From WTKD01 sp965243525 (GTDB lineage Bacteria > Spirochaetota > Spirochaetia > WTKD01), in contig OZ251568.1 of assembly GCA_965243525.1 (NCBI GenBank), positions 682,001 to 746,000 of the forward strand: a DNA stretch of 64,000 bases, written 5' to 3'. This document shows, piece after piece, positions 25,846 through 34,112 of the stretch. The notes under the pieces are model-generated. The model saw only the letters and a list, made by a program, of their open reading frames with translations, was not told the origin of the DNA and ran no database searches. Each line of letters opens with the position of its first letter. Within the stretch, counting starts at the first letter, position 1. The position numbers and the translations under genes are program-made.

Positions 25846-27225
25846 CTAATACGTAGCATATAACAAATGATAGAGCAGACCTCGCTTTTGGTTGCGATTT
25901 GGTACCCAGTTTGAATCTGCTACAAAAGACAACGGAAAATTGACAGCAGCCCCTTGGATATAGGAAGCACTATGAGGAAATGTTGCTATGCTCCCATGGG
26001 AGGTAATATAGGAAAAGCCAACAACCAATCCAGTGGAACGACCATTTCCAAGAGGATGATTCCACTCAGCGATGGTAGCTTGACGAAGGCGGTCTAACAA
26101 TCTAGTCGCACTTGTTTTCACATCTTCGGTTAAAAATGGAATTGTGTTCTGATCAAGACGTTGTGAAAAATGCGCTGCCATATCACCAATATCCATGCTG
26201 AGCATGCCAGGAGCAATGCGAACTTCTTCTATCTTGTTCAGAAATTGATTTAATATCATTTTTTGCGATTCTGCATCGGTTATCACCGCAGATAAACTCA
26301 GCGAAAAATCATTGAGGGCTGTATTCACCGCATCAATACCTGAAAGATCAAATGCCCCAATAGTAGTGTATGCCTCACGGGAGTATCGAACCCTGAATGC
26401 ATCAATACTCGCTCGCGCTAGGTCTTGTGGATTTCCTTCAGACATCATAAACGTTCCCAAAAGATAATCGTATTCCCATCCATCCACACTCTCAAGATCT
26501 GGAGAGGCAACAAAAACATCTGCAATATCGCGCAACTCGTATGCAATTTCTATATGCCCCCCTAAACAAGCATCAAAACCAACATAGTTTACTCCCTTAT
26601 TACGAAGCGCTCGCGCAATCTCTTGGGTATACAATGCATTCATCCCATTGGAGGCATCATGCACAACAAGTTTTGAAATTGATGTATCGCTAGAGCTACT
26701 ATTTCGGAATCCACTCCCATGCCCCCAAAAAATTAGTCCCATGTACTCACTTGCAAATCGATCTTTTCCATCGTCGATGAAATTCACCAATGTCTGAACA
26801 TTCCCCATATCAAGCTCGGTATCATGTTCAAGACTGAGGCCCAATTTCTCAGAAGAAAGGCGCCTTGAAGTCCACTCCGATGTGTCATCTTTATCATACC
26901 GTATCTGATACAACCGTGTGCCATCCCAGTTGCCATGACTTTCGGTATAATGGGGAGAACGGTCAACAAGTGCCAAGACGTTAACATTATGATTGGCTAA
27001 GTTAAACGCAGACTCCAATTCATTTATGTCCTGAATGGCGTACTCCTCAAGATCATTATCGGCACTCATATACACCAACAATGTCCACGAACGTGCATGA
27101 AATTCTGATTCATCAAGATTGTGAATGGTATAATCTTTGAGAAGTGATGATTCGATTGAACATGCAGCAATCGCGAAAAATAAACATTTTATAGATATTA
27201 AAGTTATGTACTTTTTTGCATACAT
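25846..27225 (-). CDS. Clostripain-family (C11) cysteine peptidase, lipoprotein 3
   Basis: The first gene of the trio by transcription: 459 residues, a good lipobox AIAAC (Cys 22), WTLLVYMSADNDLEEYA, catalytic His 169 in IFWGHGSGFRN and catalytic Cys 220 in VGFDACLGGHIEIAYEL. It is closest to lipoprotein 1 in motif wording (both have an IEIAYEL/IELAYEL tail and a WDxTRxYxIR stretch), suggesting stepwise duplication. A promoter ends five bases before its ATG, so the message is probably leaderless. Target proteins are unknown; self-processing, surface protein maturation or nutrient peptide release are all possible. Confidence 0.87.
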   Translation of the reverse strand: MYAKKYITLISIKCLFFAIAACSIESSLLKDYTIHNLDESEFHARSWTLLVYMSADNDLEEYAIQDINELESAFNLANHNVNVLALVDRSPHYTESHGNWDGTRLYQIRYDKDDTSEWTSRRLSSEKLGLSLEHDTELDMGNVQTLVNFIDDGKDRFASEYMGLIFWGHGSGFRNSSSSDTSISKLVVHDASNGMNALYTQEIARALRNKGVNYVGFDACLGGHIEIAYELRDIADVFVASPDLESVDGWEYDYLLGTFMMSEGNPQDLARASIDAFRVRYSREAYTTIGAFDLSGIDAVNTALNDFSLSLSAVITDAESQKMILNQFLNKIEEVRIAPGMLSMDIGDMAAHFSQRLDQNTIPFLTEDVKTSATRLLDRLRQATIAEWNHPLGNGRSTGLVVGFSYITSHGSIATFPHSASYIQGAAVNFPLSFVADSNWVPNRNQKRGLLYHLLYATY

Positions 27226-27230
27226 ACCTA

Positions 27231-27259
27231 AATCTATTCTTATACATTAGTTTAGTCAA
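27231..27259 (-). promoter_or_regulatory. Promoter of the C11 peptidase gene trio
   Basis: On the minus strand TTGACT (27254-27259), 17-base spacer, TAGATT (27231-27236), then five bases to the ATG at 27225. This predicts transcription starting on or beside the start codon. Confidence 0.5.
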
Positions 27260-27273
27260 TTTATTTCTATTAT

Positions 27274-28701
27274 TTATTTTAGATTAATATACAAGCTAAG
27301 TGCATCTTCAGCAGATACGACGATATTTTCGCTATCGATCAATGCGCCAAACGAATCGTAGTATTCAACACGAACGGTGTTTAACGATTCACGCAATGTA
27401 TAATCCCCTGCAAACACCGCTCCAGGAAAATAGCGAGATACTCGTATATCTGCCACCGCGTTTGCCTGAATAGCAACATCAAGGATTGCGCTGCCTAACC
27501 AGGCAAGAAGTGCATACTCGTTATCCGAATCTTCTAGGACCTGGGCAGTGGTCCGAGCAGCGAGACTTGCAATTGCTTTGGCAATCGCACTTGATACTAC
27601 CCTTGCAAAGACAAATGGATATTTTGCAGTAAATTCATTTACGTATTCAGCTGAAAGGTCGTCAAGAAGTATTGGGTCGTACTGCAGTTCACCGTTGATA
27701 TAACAGCGTATAAAAGAAATCTGCGAAGGCCTCTCCTGCATCGCCGGAAGTGCAAAGTGCACCTCAAGCCCTGGTTCAACTCCATCACTGCTCACGATAG
27801 TTTGGGTTGTGCTCACCGCTCGAATATGTTCTGCATAATATTCATCACTCACATAAAAGTTATATCCTGTATCGCTTGAGCGATACGAAACAGCAATTCC
27901 CTCTTTGAGGGGTGTTTTTCGAGCAAAAATGACCACAGCATGTCGATCCTCTGCGCTTGGATCAGAGAAATCACTTGGTAATTTGTCATTTCCTTGTTGT
28001 GCTCCATGCGCAACAAACAAGGCATCCCTATCAATTCGCGCATCATCGTATGCACCAATAGAACGATAGAGAACTGACCCAAGAAATCGCGCAAAGGGTG
28101 AATCATAGGGGGAATAAGCATCTACGTCAATTGATATATAGAGGTCATCGCTGGAGTTAATCGCCTCCACTTCTCGGTAATAGTAATCTTCCAATAATCG
28201 AAGTTTTGCATCCAATTTGCGTATCTCCACCAGAGCTGAATCAACCTGATTTTGCGCAAGAAAAGCCAATGCAAGAAAGACATTAACATAGATCTGTTCA
28301 TACCGCAGCGCCTCATACATGATAACGGCCTCGTTCTGTACAAATCGAGCAGTGCGTTCACTCGGTGTTATTCCATAAAACTGCTCTATGTTTGTTTCTG
28401 CAGAAAAAAAATGATTTATTGCTGTCTGGTATTCTTTGTTATAGAAGGCAAGCGTTCCCGCCTCAATGTCATAAAGGATAAGATCTTGAATCGCATAGAG
28501 TCGTGTTTTTTTACTCTCTAGCTCTTCATAAGCACTGGTATACTGCTTATCTTCAACCTTCTTATCAATAGATTGAAAATCAATATTTCTCGTCGAGGCA
28601 CAGCCCAGACTAATCAACAGGATCCCTAGTTGGATGCTCCATCTTATGGGATGATGATTCCTTGACTGATTTCCTTCTTTATTTTTGTAGATCCTATCCA
28701 T
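27274..28701 (-). CDS. COG3014-like TPR lipoprotein
   Basis: A 475-residue protein with an uncleaved-length signal and a relaxed lipobox ISLGC (about Cys 34). It then has helical TPR-like repeats (residues about 45-185, for example GTLAFYNKEYQTAINHFF) and a mixed C-terminal domain. The combination and the neighbour match the COG3014 lipoprotein family that is commonly found beside LpoB-like genes. It begins 58 bases inside the LpoB-like gene, so the two are translationally coupled. A role with the LpoB-like protein in controlling peptidoglycan synthesis or another envelope process is inferred from gene pairing only. Confidence 0.72.
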   Translation of the reverse strand: MDRIYKNKEGNQSRNHHPIRWSIQLGILLISLGCASTRNIDFQSIDKKVEDKQYTSAYEELESKKTRLYAIQDLILYDIEAGTLAFYNKEYQTAINHFFSAETNIEQFYGITPSERTARFVQNEAVIMYEALRYEQIYVNVFLALAFLAQNQVDSALVEIRKLDAKLRLLEDYYYREVEAINSSDDLYISIDVDAYSPYDSPFARFLGSVLYRSIGAYDDARIDRDALFVAHGAQQGNDKLPSDFSDPSAEDRHAVVIFARKTPLKEGIAVSYRSSDTGYNFYVSDEYYAEHIRAVSTTQTIVSSDGVEPGLEVHFALPAMQERPSQISFIRCYINGELQYDPILLDDLSAEYVNEFTAKYPFVFARVVSSAIAKAIASLAARTTAQVLEDSDNEYALLAWLGSAILDVAIQANAVADIRVSRYFPGAVFAGDYTLRESLNTVRVEYYDSFGALIDSENIVVSAEDALSLYINLK

Positions 28702-29249
28702 GTTTTAATATTTGATTCGATGTCAATGAGTTCCAAATCGACTTGATACAAGACAACTTTCTGTCCCACCACCGCATCTATTTGCGAAGTGATTGTTCCA
28801 ATAAGAATAAAGTCAGCCCCAAGTTCTTCTTGCAAGCGCACCCGTGTTTCCAATGCGGCATTGTATTGCTGGTCATTGCGCTCTGCTCGTACTTCGATAC
28901 GTTCATCAGGAGAAGCAACTACTTGCGTTTGGCCACTATTCATCAATACGCGTTCGATATCCTTTATAAACGCAGGAATAGCGATGTGCTCACTACTTAG
29001 ATTCCGTATATTTCCCACGATAATCGCAGGGCGTTTTCCATATCGCTGGGCAAACAATCGAATCCAAGCTCCAGTTAGCATCTCTGCAGAAAGGTCCTCA
29101 GCCACAATTCTGCTGTCCGCATCGTTCCACTTTCCGCTTAAGTCAACCGTTGTATCGCTATCGGTTCGCTCCACCACACGGCCTGGATAATACGTAATAC
29201 AATTTGCAAGTATGTATATACTCACGACAGATACTGCTATTAATCTCAT
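28644..29249 (-). CDS. LpoB-like penicillin-binding-protein activator lipoprotein
   Basis: A 201-residue lipoprotein (lipobox ILANC, Cys 17). It has the LpoB/COG3417 pattern: DLSGKWNDADSRIVAEDL, then a beta strand RPAIIVGNIRN, helix FIKDIERVLMNSGQTQVV, and AERNDQQYNAALETRVRLQE before GADFILIGTITSQ and a final VDLELIDIESNIKTW. In E. coli, LpoB reaches through the periplasm to stimulate PBP1B. The Pro-rich spacer of E. coli LpoB is absent. A near-consensus promoter places transcription start on the ATG. It is coupled to the COG3014-like gene downstream. Confidence 0.8.
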   Translation of the reverse strand: MRLIAVSVVSIYILANCITYYPGRVVERTDSDTTVDLSGKWNDADSRIVAEDLSAEMLTGAWIRLFAQRYGKRPAIIVGNIRNLSSEHIAIPAFIKDIERVLMNSGQTQVVASPDERIEVRAERNDQQYNAALETRVRLQEELGADFILIGTITSQIDAVVGQKVVLYQVDLELIDIESNIKTWIGSTKIKKEISQGIIIP

Positions 29250-29255
29250 AGATAA

Positions 29256-29284
29256 ATTATAATTAAAATTGCTTTAACTTACAA
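29256..29284 (-). promoter_or_regulatory. Near-consensus promoter of the LpoB-like gene
   Basis: On the minus strand TTGTAA (29279-29284), 17-base spacer, TATAAT (29256-29261), then six bases to the ATG at 29249. The expected +1 is the A of the ATG, a leaderless arrangement. Confidence 0.65.
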
Positions 29285-29310
29285 TTGCTTTTGCAAAATA
29301 AACACGATAC

Positions 29311-29340
29311 TTGTCCTCATTTATTTTTAGTATATATAAT
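29311..29340 (+). promoter_or_regulatory. Promoter of the periplasmic-binding-protein gene
   Basis: TTGTCC (29311-29316), 18-base spacer, TATAAT (29335-29340), then five bases to GTG 29346. It is back-to-back with the LpoB-like promoter, and the message is predicted leaderless. Confidence 0.6.
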
Positions 29341-29345
29341 GGCGC

Positions 29346-30296
29346 GTGTTAAAAAAAATATATCTAGTATTGTTTTTCCTTAGTATTACGGCGGTCATCC
29401 TTGCAAATGGAGCATCTGAACCAGAAAAAACTCGAGCGTCTATTCTCGTAGTGCTTCCACAGAAAGATTCCTATGATGCGCAGATTTTGCTGGAATCACT
29501 TCGCTTGCAGGCATTGGCGCAAAATTTCTCAATAAATATCCTTTTCCAAGAAGACGACAATCAACTTCTTGATCTTCCCGAGCTGTTAAGCGGCGTTCCT
29601 TTTGAATGTCTTGTTATCATGACTGAGGATTCCAGGGATGATCTGAGCACCAGTGAACTGCAATCATCGATTGATATCCCAATCATCTTCACTGGAATCG
29701 AGCCTGAAACACTGATAAACAACAATGTGTTCATCGGACCCGAACAACAAGCCATCACTGTTCTCTACGAATACCTTCTTGATACCTATTCCAACGTAAA
29801 AAATGGTCTCTATCTGACACAGGATACCAGTGCTCCGTTGGACCTTTTCACAGATGAAGGTCAGGATGTCGATCCTCAGCCCATTGAGATAACCAATATT
29901 GCCTTTGATCAAGACAAAAAGATACACGAAATCACAGAATTTCTCACCGATTTAGTTCTTGCTGCCTCTCCACCTCCGGATTTCCTTGTCACTGACACTA
30001 AAAACGGTGCTCTTAAAATAGCAAATTATCTCCACCAAGAGCAATTGATTCAAACAGTCCCCTTGTTTGCGCTTACAAGCTCTCCAGATATTCTGCAATT
30101 TGTCACTCTAGAAAAAATTACCTCGGCCATCTACGTAGATTATTTTGAAATCGGACAAGAGATATTCAAAAACATCGAAACAGTGCTCCTTGAAAAGGGA
30201 AGGCCCCAATCGAAATATACAGCCATATATCCTGCAGATGCCGCACAGGCAGAGGCTATATTGATGCAAATACGAAATGAAATTGGTGTAGAATGA
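29346..30296 (+). CDS. Secreted type-1 periplasmic-binding-protein-like protein
   Basis: A 316-residue protein with a signal peptide ending at ILANGASEPE, the form usual for spirochaete binding proteins. The mature part has the alternating alpha/beta order of a two-lobed type-1 binding protein (ILVVLPQKDSYDAQILLES; IPIIFTGIEP; FLVTDTKNGALKIANYL; and a YVDYFEIGQEIFKNIETVL helix near the end). It resembles LacI-type or COG2984-type sensors more than sugar ABC binding proteins. No permease or ATPase gene is adjacent, so it may be an orphan sensor. It is coupled to the next lipoprotein gene (ATGA). Confidence 0.7.
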   Translation: MLKKIYLVLFFLSITAVILANGASEPEKTRASILVVLPQKDSYDAQILLESLRLQALAQNFSINILFQEDDNQLLDLPELLSGVPFECLVIMTEDSRDDLSTSELQSSIDIPIIFTGIEPETLINNNVFIGPEQQAITVLYEYLLDTYSNVKNGLYLTQDTSAPLDLFTDEGQDVDPQPIEITNIAFDQDKKIHEITEFLTDLVLAASPPPDFLVTDTKNGALKIANYLHQEQLIQTVPLFALTSSPDILQFVTLEKITSAIYVDYFEIGQEIFKNIETVLLEKGRPQSKYTAIYPADAAQAEAILMQIRNEIGVE

Positions 30297-30823
30297 AGAG
30301 AGTGAAGTTTCTCTGTGGCCTATGTGGAATAATCACTTTAATCGCTTGCCAAACAGTAGAACCAAGTTTTGAATCTGTTCTTCCTGATGAAACACGCATA
30401 ACTGAAACGTTGCCAGAGTTCGTCCAAGAAAAAAACGCTCAAGAAGGGTATTTGAGCATCGTCATCGAAACAAAAGAGGGGACGAGACTTGACCGATTGC
30501 AAAAACTTACTGATCTTTTTGAAGAACAACGAGATGTCATCTTTGCTGATATTCTCACTCGCAGCGCACAGCTATATCCTGATCTAGCCCCTTCTATTGA
30601 TGAACTATCTGAGCAGACATCAGAGATAGGCACGCAGATTCAAAACATATGGCGAGCCGTGTTCACTGTAGATCAAATATCACATCTGAGCACTGGTGTT
30701 AGTTATCTCCAGGCAGGTGTGGATGTTTCTGAGTTTATTCAATATATCACTGCTATCGATGCCCTCCAACCCAATCTAATCGATGCATTGTCTGAAAACC
30801 TGTCTCGCAAAGCATTGGAATAA
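30293..30823 (+). CDS. Small lipoprotein, function unknown
   Basis: A 176-residue protein with a signal peptide and lipobox TLIAC (Cys 19). The rest is predicted mostly helical and acidic, with no recognised motif; a central stretch (LQKLTDLFEEQRDVIFADIL) could form a coiled coil. It overlaps the binding-protein gene by ATGA, so the two products are probably made together and may interact at the periplasmic face. It converges on the PGK-like gene with a 44-base gap in which I see no convincing terminator. Confidence 0.65.
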   Translation: MKRVKFLCGLCGIITLIACQTVEPSFESVLPDETRITETLPEFVQEKNAQEGYLSIVIETKEGTRLDRLQKLTDLFEEQRDVIFADILTRSAQLYPDLAPSIDELSEQTSEIGTQIQNIWRAVFTVDQISHLSTGVSYLQAGVDVSEFIQYITAIDALQPNLIDALSENLSRKALE

Positions 30824-30867
30824 TTGAGTATTGTTTATCTAGCTTTTAGATGAGAGGCCTGCTGGAG

Positions 30868-32172
30868 CTATATTCTCACCGATGAATTATGTGGTGTTTT
30901 CCTTTGTGTTCTCTCACATGCAGATTTCAGAGATTCAATGAGGGGCAAATGCACCCCAGAAATGTAGCGAAGCATTGCTCCTCCCCCAGTGCTGACATAA
31001 CTAAACGCAGATAATTGTGCAAATGCTACGGCAGCAGCAACGGTGTCTCCACCACCAATAACGGTATATGCATTCAATTGAGCAACAAATTGCCATAGTT
31101 TTTGGGTAGCCAATGACCACTGCGGTTCCTCATAGCACCCCATTGGGCCGTTAACGATTACAATACGTGCTGAGGATAGTTCATGCATGAATCGTTCAAC
31201 TGATTTCACACCAATATCATATCCTCCTTCATACGCGGAGAACTCGTCTATAGATACTGTTTTTCGATTTCCAGAAACGTCACAAGCAAGGTCAACAGGC
31301 AAGATAATATCTTGTTCAAAATGCTTCAAACATTCCACAGCAATTGGCAAAAAGGACAGCGCGCCGATACGTTCAAGATAATCGATATAGTTTTCATGAA
31401 AGCACACCCCCTTCGCATACAAAAATACCATTGCAGGCAATCCTCCACATAATATCTTTGTAGCAATCTTGTTTGTAAACGCAGATTCTATCATAGAAAA
31501 TGCATCTGAGACCTTCGCTCCTCCAAGCAAAAAACAGCAAGGCTGTTCATGTTGTTGATGGATGGTGCTCAGAGCGGTTATCTCCTTGTGAAACTGTATG
31601 CCAACCGCTGAAGGAAGCAACTCTTGGAATGCCAAAATAGAAGGTGACCGACGATGCGCAGCTGAGAATGCATCGATAACAACATAGTCGAACAAAGGAG
31701 AAAGGTTGCGGACAAGATAGGTTTTGGTCATACGCTCTACTGAGAGTTTTACAACATCATCAAATACTGATATTTCCTCTGAAAGATAGCGAAGATTATC
31801 TAAGAGTAGTATCTCGCCGGGTTGAAGCCTCGCTATGCATTCGCGCGCATAGGGGCCCGCAATATCGTCTATGAATCGCACGGGGCGATCAATGTATGCA
31901 CTGATTACCTGTGCATGCTCATACAGACTGCAGACATTTATATAATCAAGACTATCGCCCTGATGGGCAATAATCACCACCGCCGCTTCCTGCTCACAAA
32001 GATATTGCAAACTGGGCATGCTTTCCAAGATACGATTTTTGTTTGCTATTTTTTTTGTCCTCCTATCAAGGGGGACGTTTATATCAATGCGCAGCAATAC
32101 CTTTTTCTGATATACATCAAGATCTTGCAATCTTATAAAACTGTCACTACTTTGCAAGCCTAAGATATTCAT
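30868..32172 (-). CDS. pgk: Archaeal-type phosphoglycerate kinase homologue
   Basis: A PGK with the archaeal wording throughout: LLRIDINVP (26-34), IIAHQGD where bacteria have SHLGRP, DIAGPYARECI, LLLDNLRYLSEE, VIDAFSAAHRRSPSILAF, LGGAKVSDAF, PVDLACD, VNGPMGCYE, GGGDTVAAA and a final STGGGAML. The ATP and hinge motifs are intact. The basic residue after HQG (Arg or Lys in archaeal enzymes) is lost, as the sequence reads HQGDSLDY, which could alter phosphate binding. The start is set at ATG 32172 (434 residues), since the longer frame to 32274 runs deep inside the upstream gene. It is the last gene of the four-gene sugar-phosphate operon. Confidence 0.86.
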   Translation of the reverse strand: MNILGLQSSDSFIRLQDLDVYQKKVLLRIDINVPLDRRTKKIANKNRILESMPSLQYLCEQEAAVVIIAHQGDSLDYINVCSLYEHAQVISAYIDRPVRFIDDIAGPYARECIARLQPGEILLLDNLRYLSEEISVFDDVVKLSVERMTKTYLVRNLSPLFDYVVIDAFSAAHRRSPSILAFQELLPSAVGIQFHKEITALSTIHQQHEQPCCFLLGGAKVSDAFSMIESAFTNKIATKILCGGLPAMVFLYAKGVCFHENYIDYLERIGALSFLPIAVECLKHFEQDIILPVDLACDVSGNRKTVSIDEFSAYEGGYDIGVKSVERFMHELSSARIVIVNGPMGCYEEPQWSLATQKLWQFVAQLNAYTVIGGGDTVAAAVAFAQLSAFSYVSTGGGAMLRYISGVHLPLIESLKSACERTQRKTPHNSSVRI

Positions 32173-33163
32173 TTGTTCGAGCAATTGCATCTCTGTGGTT
32201 CTTTTGCATACTACATGAGGCGCGAATCGCATCAATGGTTTCGGGAATACTGCACCCTTCGGGAAGAACCCCAAGCGCTAAAAATACATCATTACCAATA
32301 CATTGTATGCTATCCTCCCAAATAGCAACGGGGTGCAGATCACCGCGTTGGACACCACAGTCACGCGCAAAACGAAACAAGGATGCATCACCATGAAATC
32401 CCTGTTCGGTTGTTACCACCCGCATACGCCTGTCATTTGCAAAGAGTTCACAGAGCTCATCCTTTGATATTGGTTTTGTTGTGCCTGCATGGAGGGTAAC
32501 TAGATGCCCATGGGTAGTTGGAACCTGCACCAAGATACTCATCGCCTGAATATGTGGAATAAACTCCATTATTTTTTTAGCATGGAGGGAGGCGCCCGGT
32601 TCTATTTTCAATGCATTGGTGAGCCCTTTTTCATAGTATCCCGTTTTTGAATAGCGATGAAAAATTGTTGTGTTTAGGCGTTCTATGCGTACTGAACGAT
32701 CAATGCTATCGATAACGCGTAACATCGCAATCAGACTCGGCGGAGGCATTTGCAAAAATTGTTTTCCTCGCGCTTTATCGTAGTTGATGTAGGAATGGAA
32801 ATAGCACTGCGCAATGGAGTTATCCTCCCCACTTTGAAACAAGGCATGTTTCTTGCTTCGTTCATAAAAGATCTTGTTTTGCTCCCCCATCCCTGCAGTG
32901 CTTGCATCAACGATAATGTCGACCACACTCACCAAATCTGCCAAGGTACCTGACAAAGGGATGTTATGCTTTGTAAATGTCTCATCATTTTCATGCAAGA
33001 CACTATAGAATGCAAAGGGCATACCTTTTTCAACCAAGGCCTGCACCGCAAGGCTGTACGAAGTATCTGCAACTCCCACAAGCTCCATATCCTTTTGAAC
33101 AAGGACCTTTTCCGCAATTCGTTGACCAATTGCACCAAATCCAACTACTCCAACTTTTATCAT
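32147..33163 (-). CDS. Type II (archaeal) GAPDH-like dehydrogenase, catalytic Cys replaced
   Basis: A 338-residue protein matching archaeal type II glyceraldehyde-3-phosphate dehydrogenase along its length: Rossmann GFGAIGQRIAEKV, ALVEKGMPFAF, DASTAGMGEQNKIFYE, ALFQSGEDNSIA, ILVQVPTTHGHLVTLHAG and VAIWEDSIQ. Where the family has SCNTTG with the nucleophilic cysteine (near residue 140), this protein reads QMPPPSLIA, with Pro 142 aligned to the cysteine. The histidine of the SHHGPD region is kept (His 194). Without the cysteine the usual acyl-enzyme chemistry is impossible, so it is probably a dehydrogenase or reductase with another substrate, or inactive. It lies one base after the transketolase C subunit. 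Confidence 0.85.
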   Translation of the reverse strand: MIKVGVVGFGAIGQRIAEKVLVQKDMELVGVADTSYSLAVQALVEKGMPFAFYSVLHENDETFTKHNIPLSGTLADLVSVVDIIVDASTAGMGEQNKIFYERSKKHALFQSGEDNSIAQCYFHSYINYDKARGKQFLQMPPPSLIAMLRVIDSIDRSVRIERLNTTIFHRYSKTGYYEKGLTNALKIEPGASLHAKKIMEFIPHIQAMSILVQVPTTHGHLVTLHAGTTKPISKDELCELFANDRRMRVVTTEQGFHGDASLFRFARDCGVQRGDLHPVAIWEDSIQCIGNDVFLALGVLPEGCSIPETIDAIRASCSMQKNHRDAIARTNEYLRLAK

Positions 33164-33164
33164 T

Positions 33165-34112
33165 TCATTTTATTCCTTTTAACGCGTGAATCGACCGTTT
33201 AGCAATAGCCTCCCCAGTAAGTTCAAAGCGTTTTGTAAGATATTCAAGATTACCAACCTCACCGAATGCCTCTTGTATGCCACATCTGATAACCTTGATT
33301 GGACATATTGCACAAATAGATTCTACAACACTACCCCCTAATCCGCCAACCACCTGATGGTTTTCACATGTCACAATCAATTCATGGTTTTGCGCAATGT
33401 CGACAAGGAGTTTGGAATCTATTGGCTTTATGCTGTACATGTCATAAATTGATGCCGCTATCCCTTGCTGAAGCAGTATTTCAGCTGCATCAATACAGGA
33501 AAACAGTGAAAGAGTGCCTGCCGCAAGAAAGCATACTGTCTTTCCTGCTTGCACACAAATGGACGCGCCGATTGGACTTGAAACTTCTTGATCATAGAGT
33601 GTTCTTGTCTCACGCCTTGGTATGCGGATATAGCATGTTTTTTTTAATGCAATGCTTTCAACAAGCAGATTGTTCAGCACATACTGATCAGATGGCTCCA
33701 AGACAACTGAACCCGGAATGACCCGCATGAGTGCAATGTCTTCAAAACACATGTGGGTTGCTCCGTTATACGTGGCATAGAGTCCCGGATCGCTGCCGAT
33801 GACGATAATCGGATTTCGACTATAGTGTGAGGAAACAAAATTTTGATCATAACAACGCCGCGATGCGAACGAAGCAAAACTATGCACAATGGGAATGTAT
33901 CCCATTGCTGAAAATCCTGCTGCAATGCCTATCATATTTGCTTCAGCAGCACCAACATTGATCACCCTATCGGGAAAGATCGCTTGAATTTCTTGAAATC
34001 CATGAGCATACATAAGATCAGCCTGGAATAAGACAATCCGCTCATCTTCTTGCATAAGGCGCAACACTGTCGCTGCGTATGCATGTCGTAATTCAATTGC
34101 GGGTGTTTTCAT
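33165..34112 (-). CDS. Transketolase-like protein, C-terminal subunit
   Basis: A 315-residue protein comprising the pyrimidine-binding and C-terminal domains of transketolase: IELRHAYAATVLRLMQED, VGAAEANMIGIAAGFSAMG with the glutamate that activates thiamine diphosphate, HSFASFASRRCYDQ, GATHMCFEDIALMR and the C-terminal VTCENHQVVGGLGGSVVE. Split transketolases work as a heterotetramer with an N-terminal subunit, here encoded just upstream with a 20-base overlap. DXS-like or sugar-specialised transketolases have the same split form, so the substrate is open. Association with GAPDH-like and PGK-like genes suggests sugar-phosphate remodelling. Confidence 0.9.
   Translation of the reverse strand: MKTPAIELRHAYAATVLRLMQEDERIVLFQADLMYAHGFQEIQAIFPDRVINVGAAEANMIGIAAGFSAMGYIPIVHSFASFASRRCYDQNFVSSHYSRNPIIVIGSDPGLYATYNGATHMCFEDIALMRVIPGSVVLEPSDQYVLNNLLVESIALKKTCYIRIPRRETRTLYDQEVSSPIGASICVQAGKTVCFLAAGTLSLFSCIDAAEILLQQGIAASIYDMYSIKPIDSKLLVDIAQNHELIVTCENHQVVGGLGGSVVESICAICPIKVIRCGIQEAFGEVGNLEYLTKRFELTGEAIAKRSIHALKGIK

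Noticed and set aside
32173..32274. N-terminal extension of the PGK frame
   Set aside because: Runs deep into the GAPDH-like gene; archaeal PGKs begin close to the strand seen after 32172.
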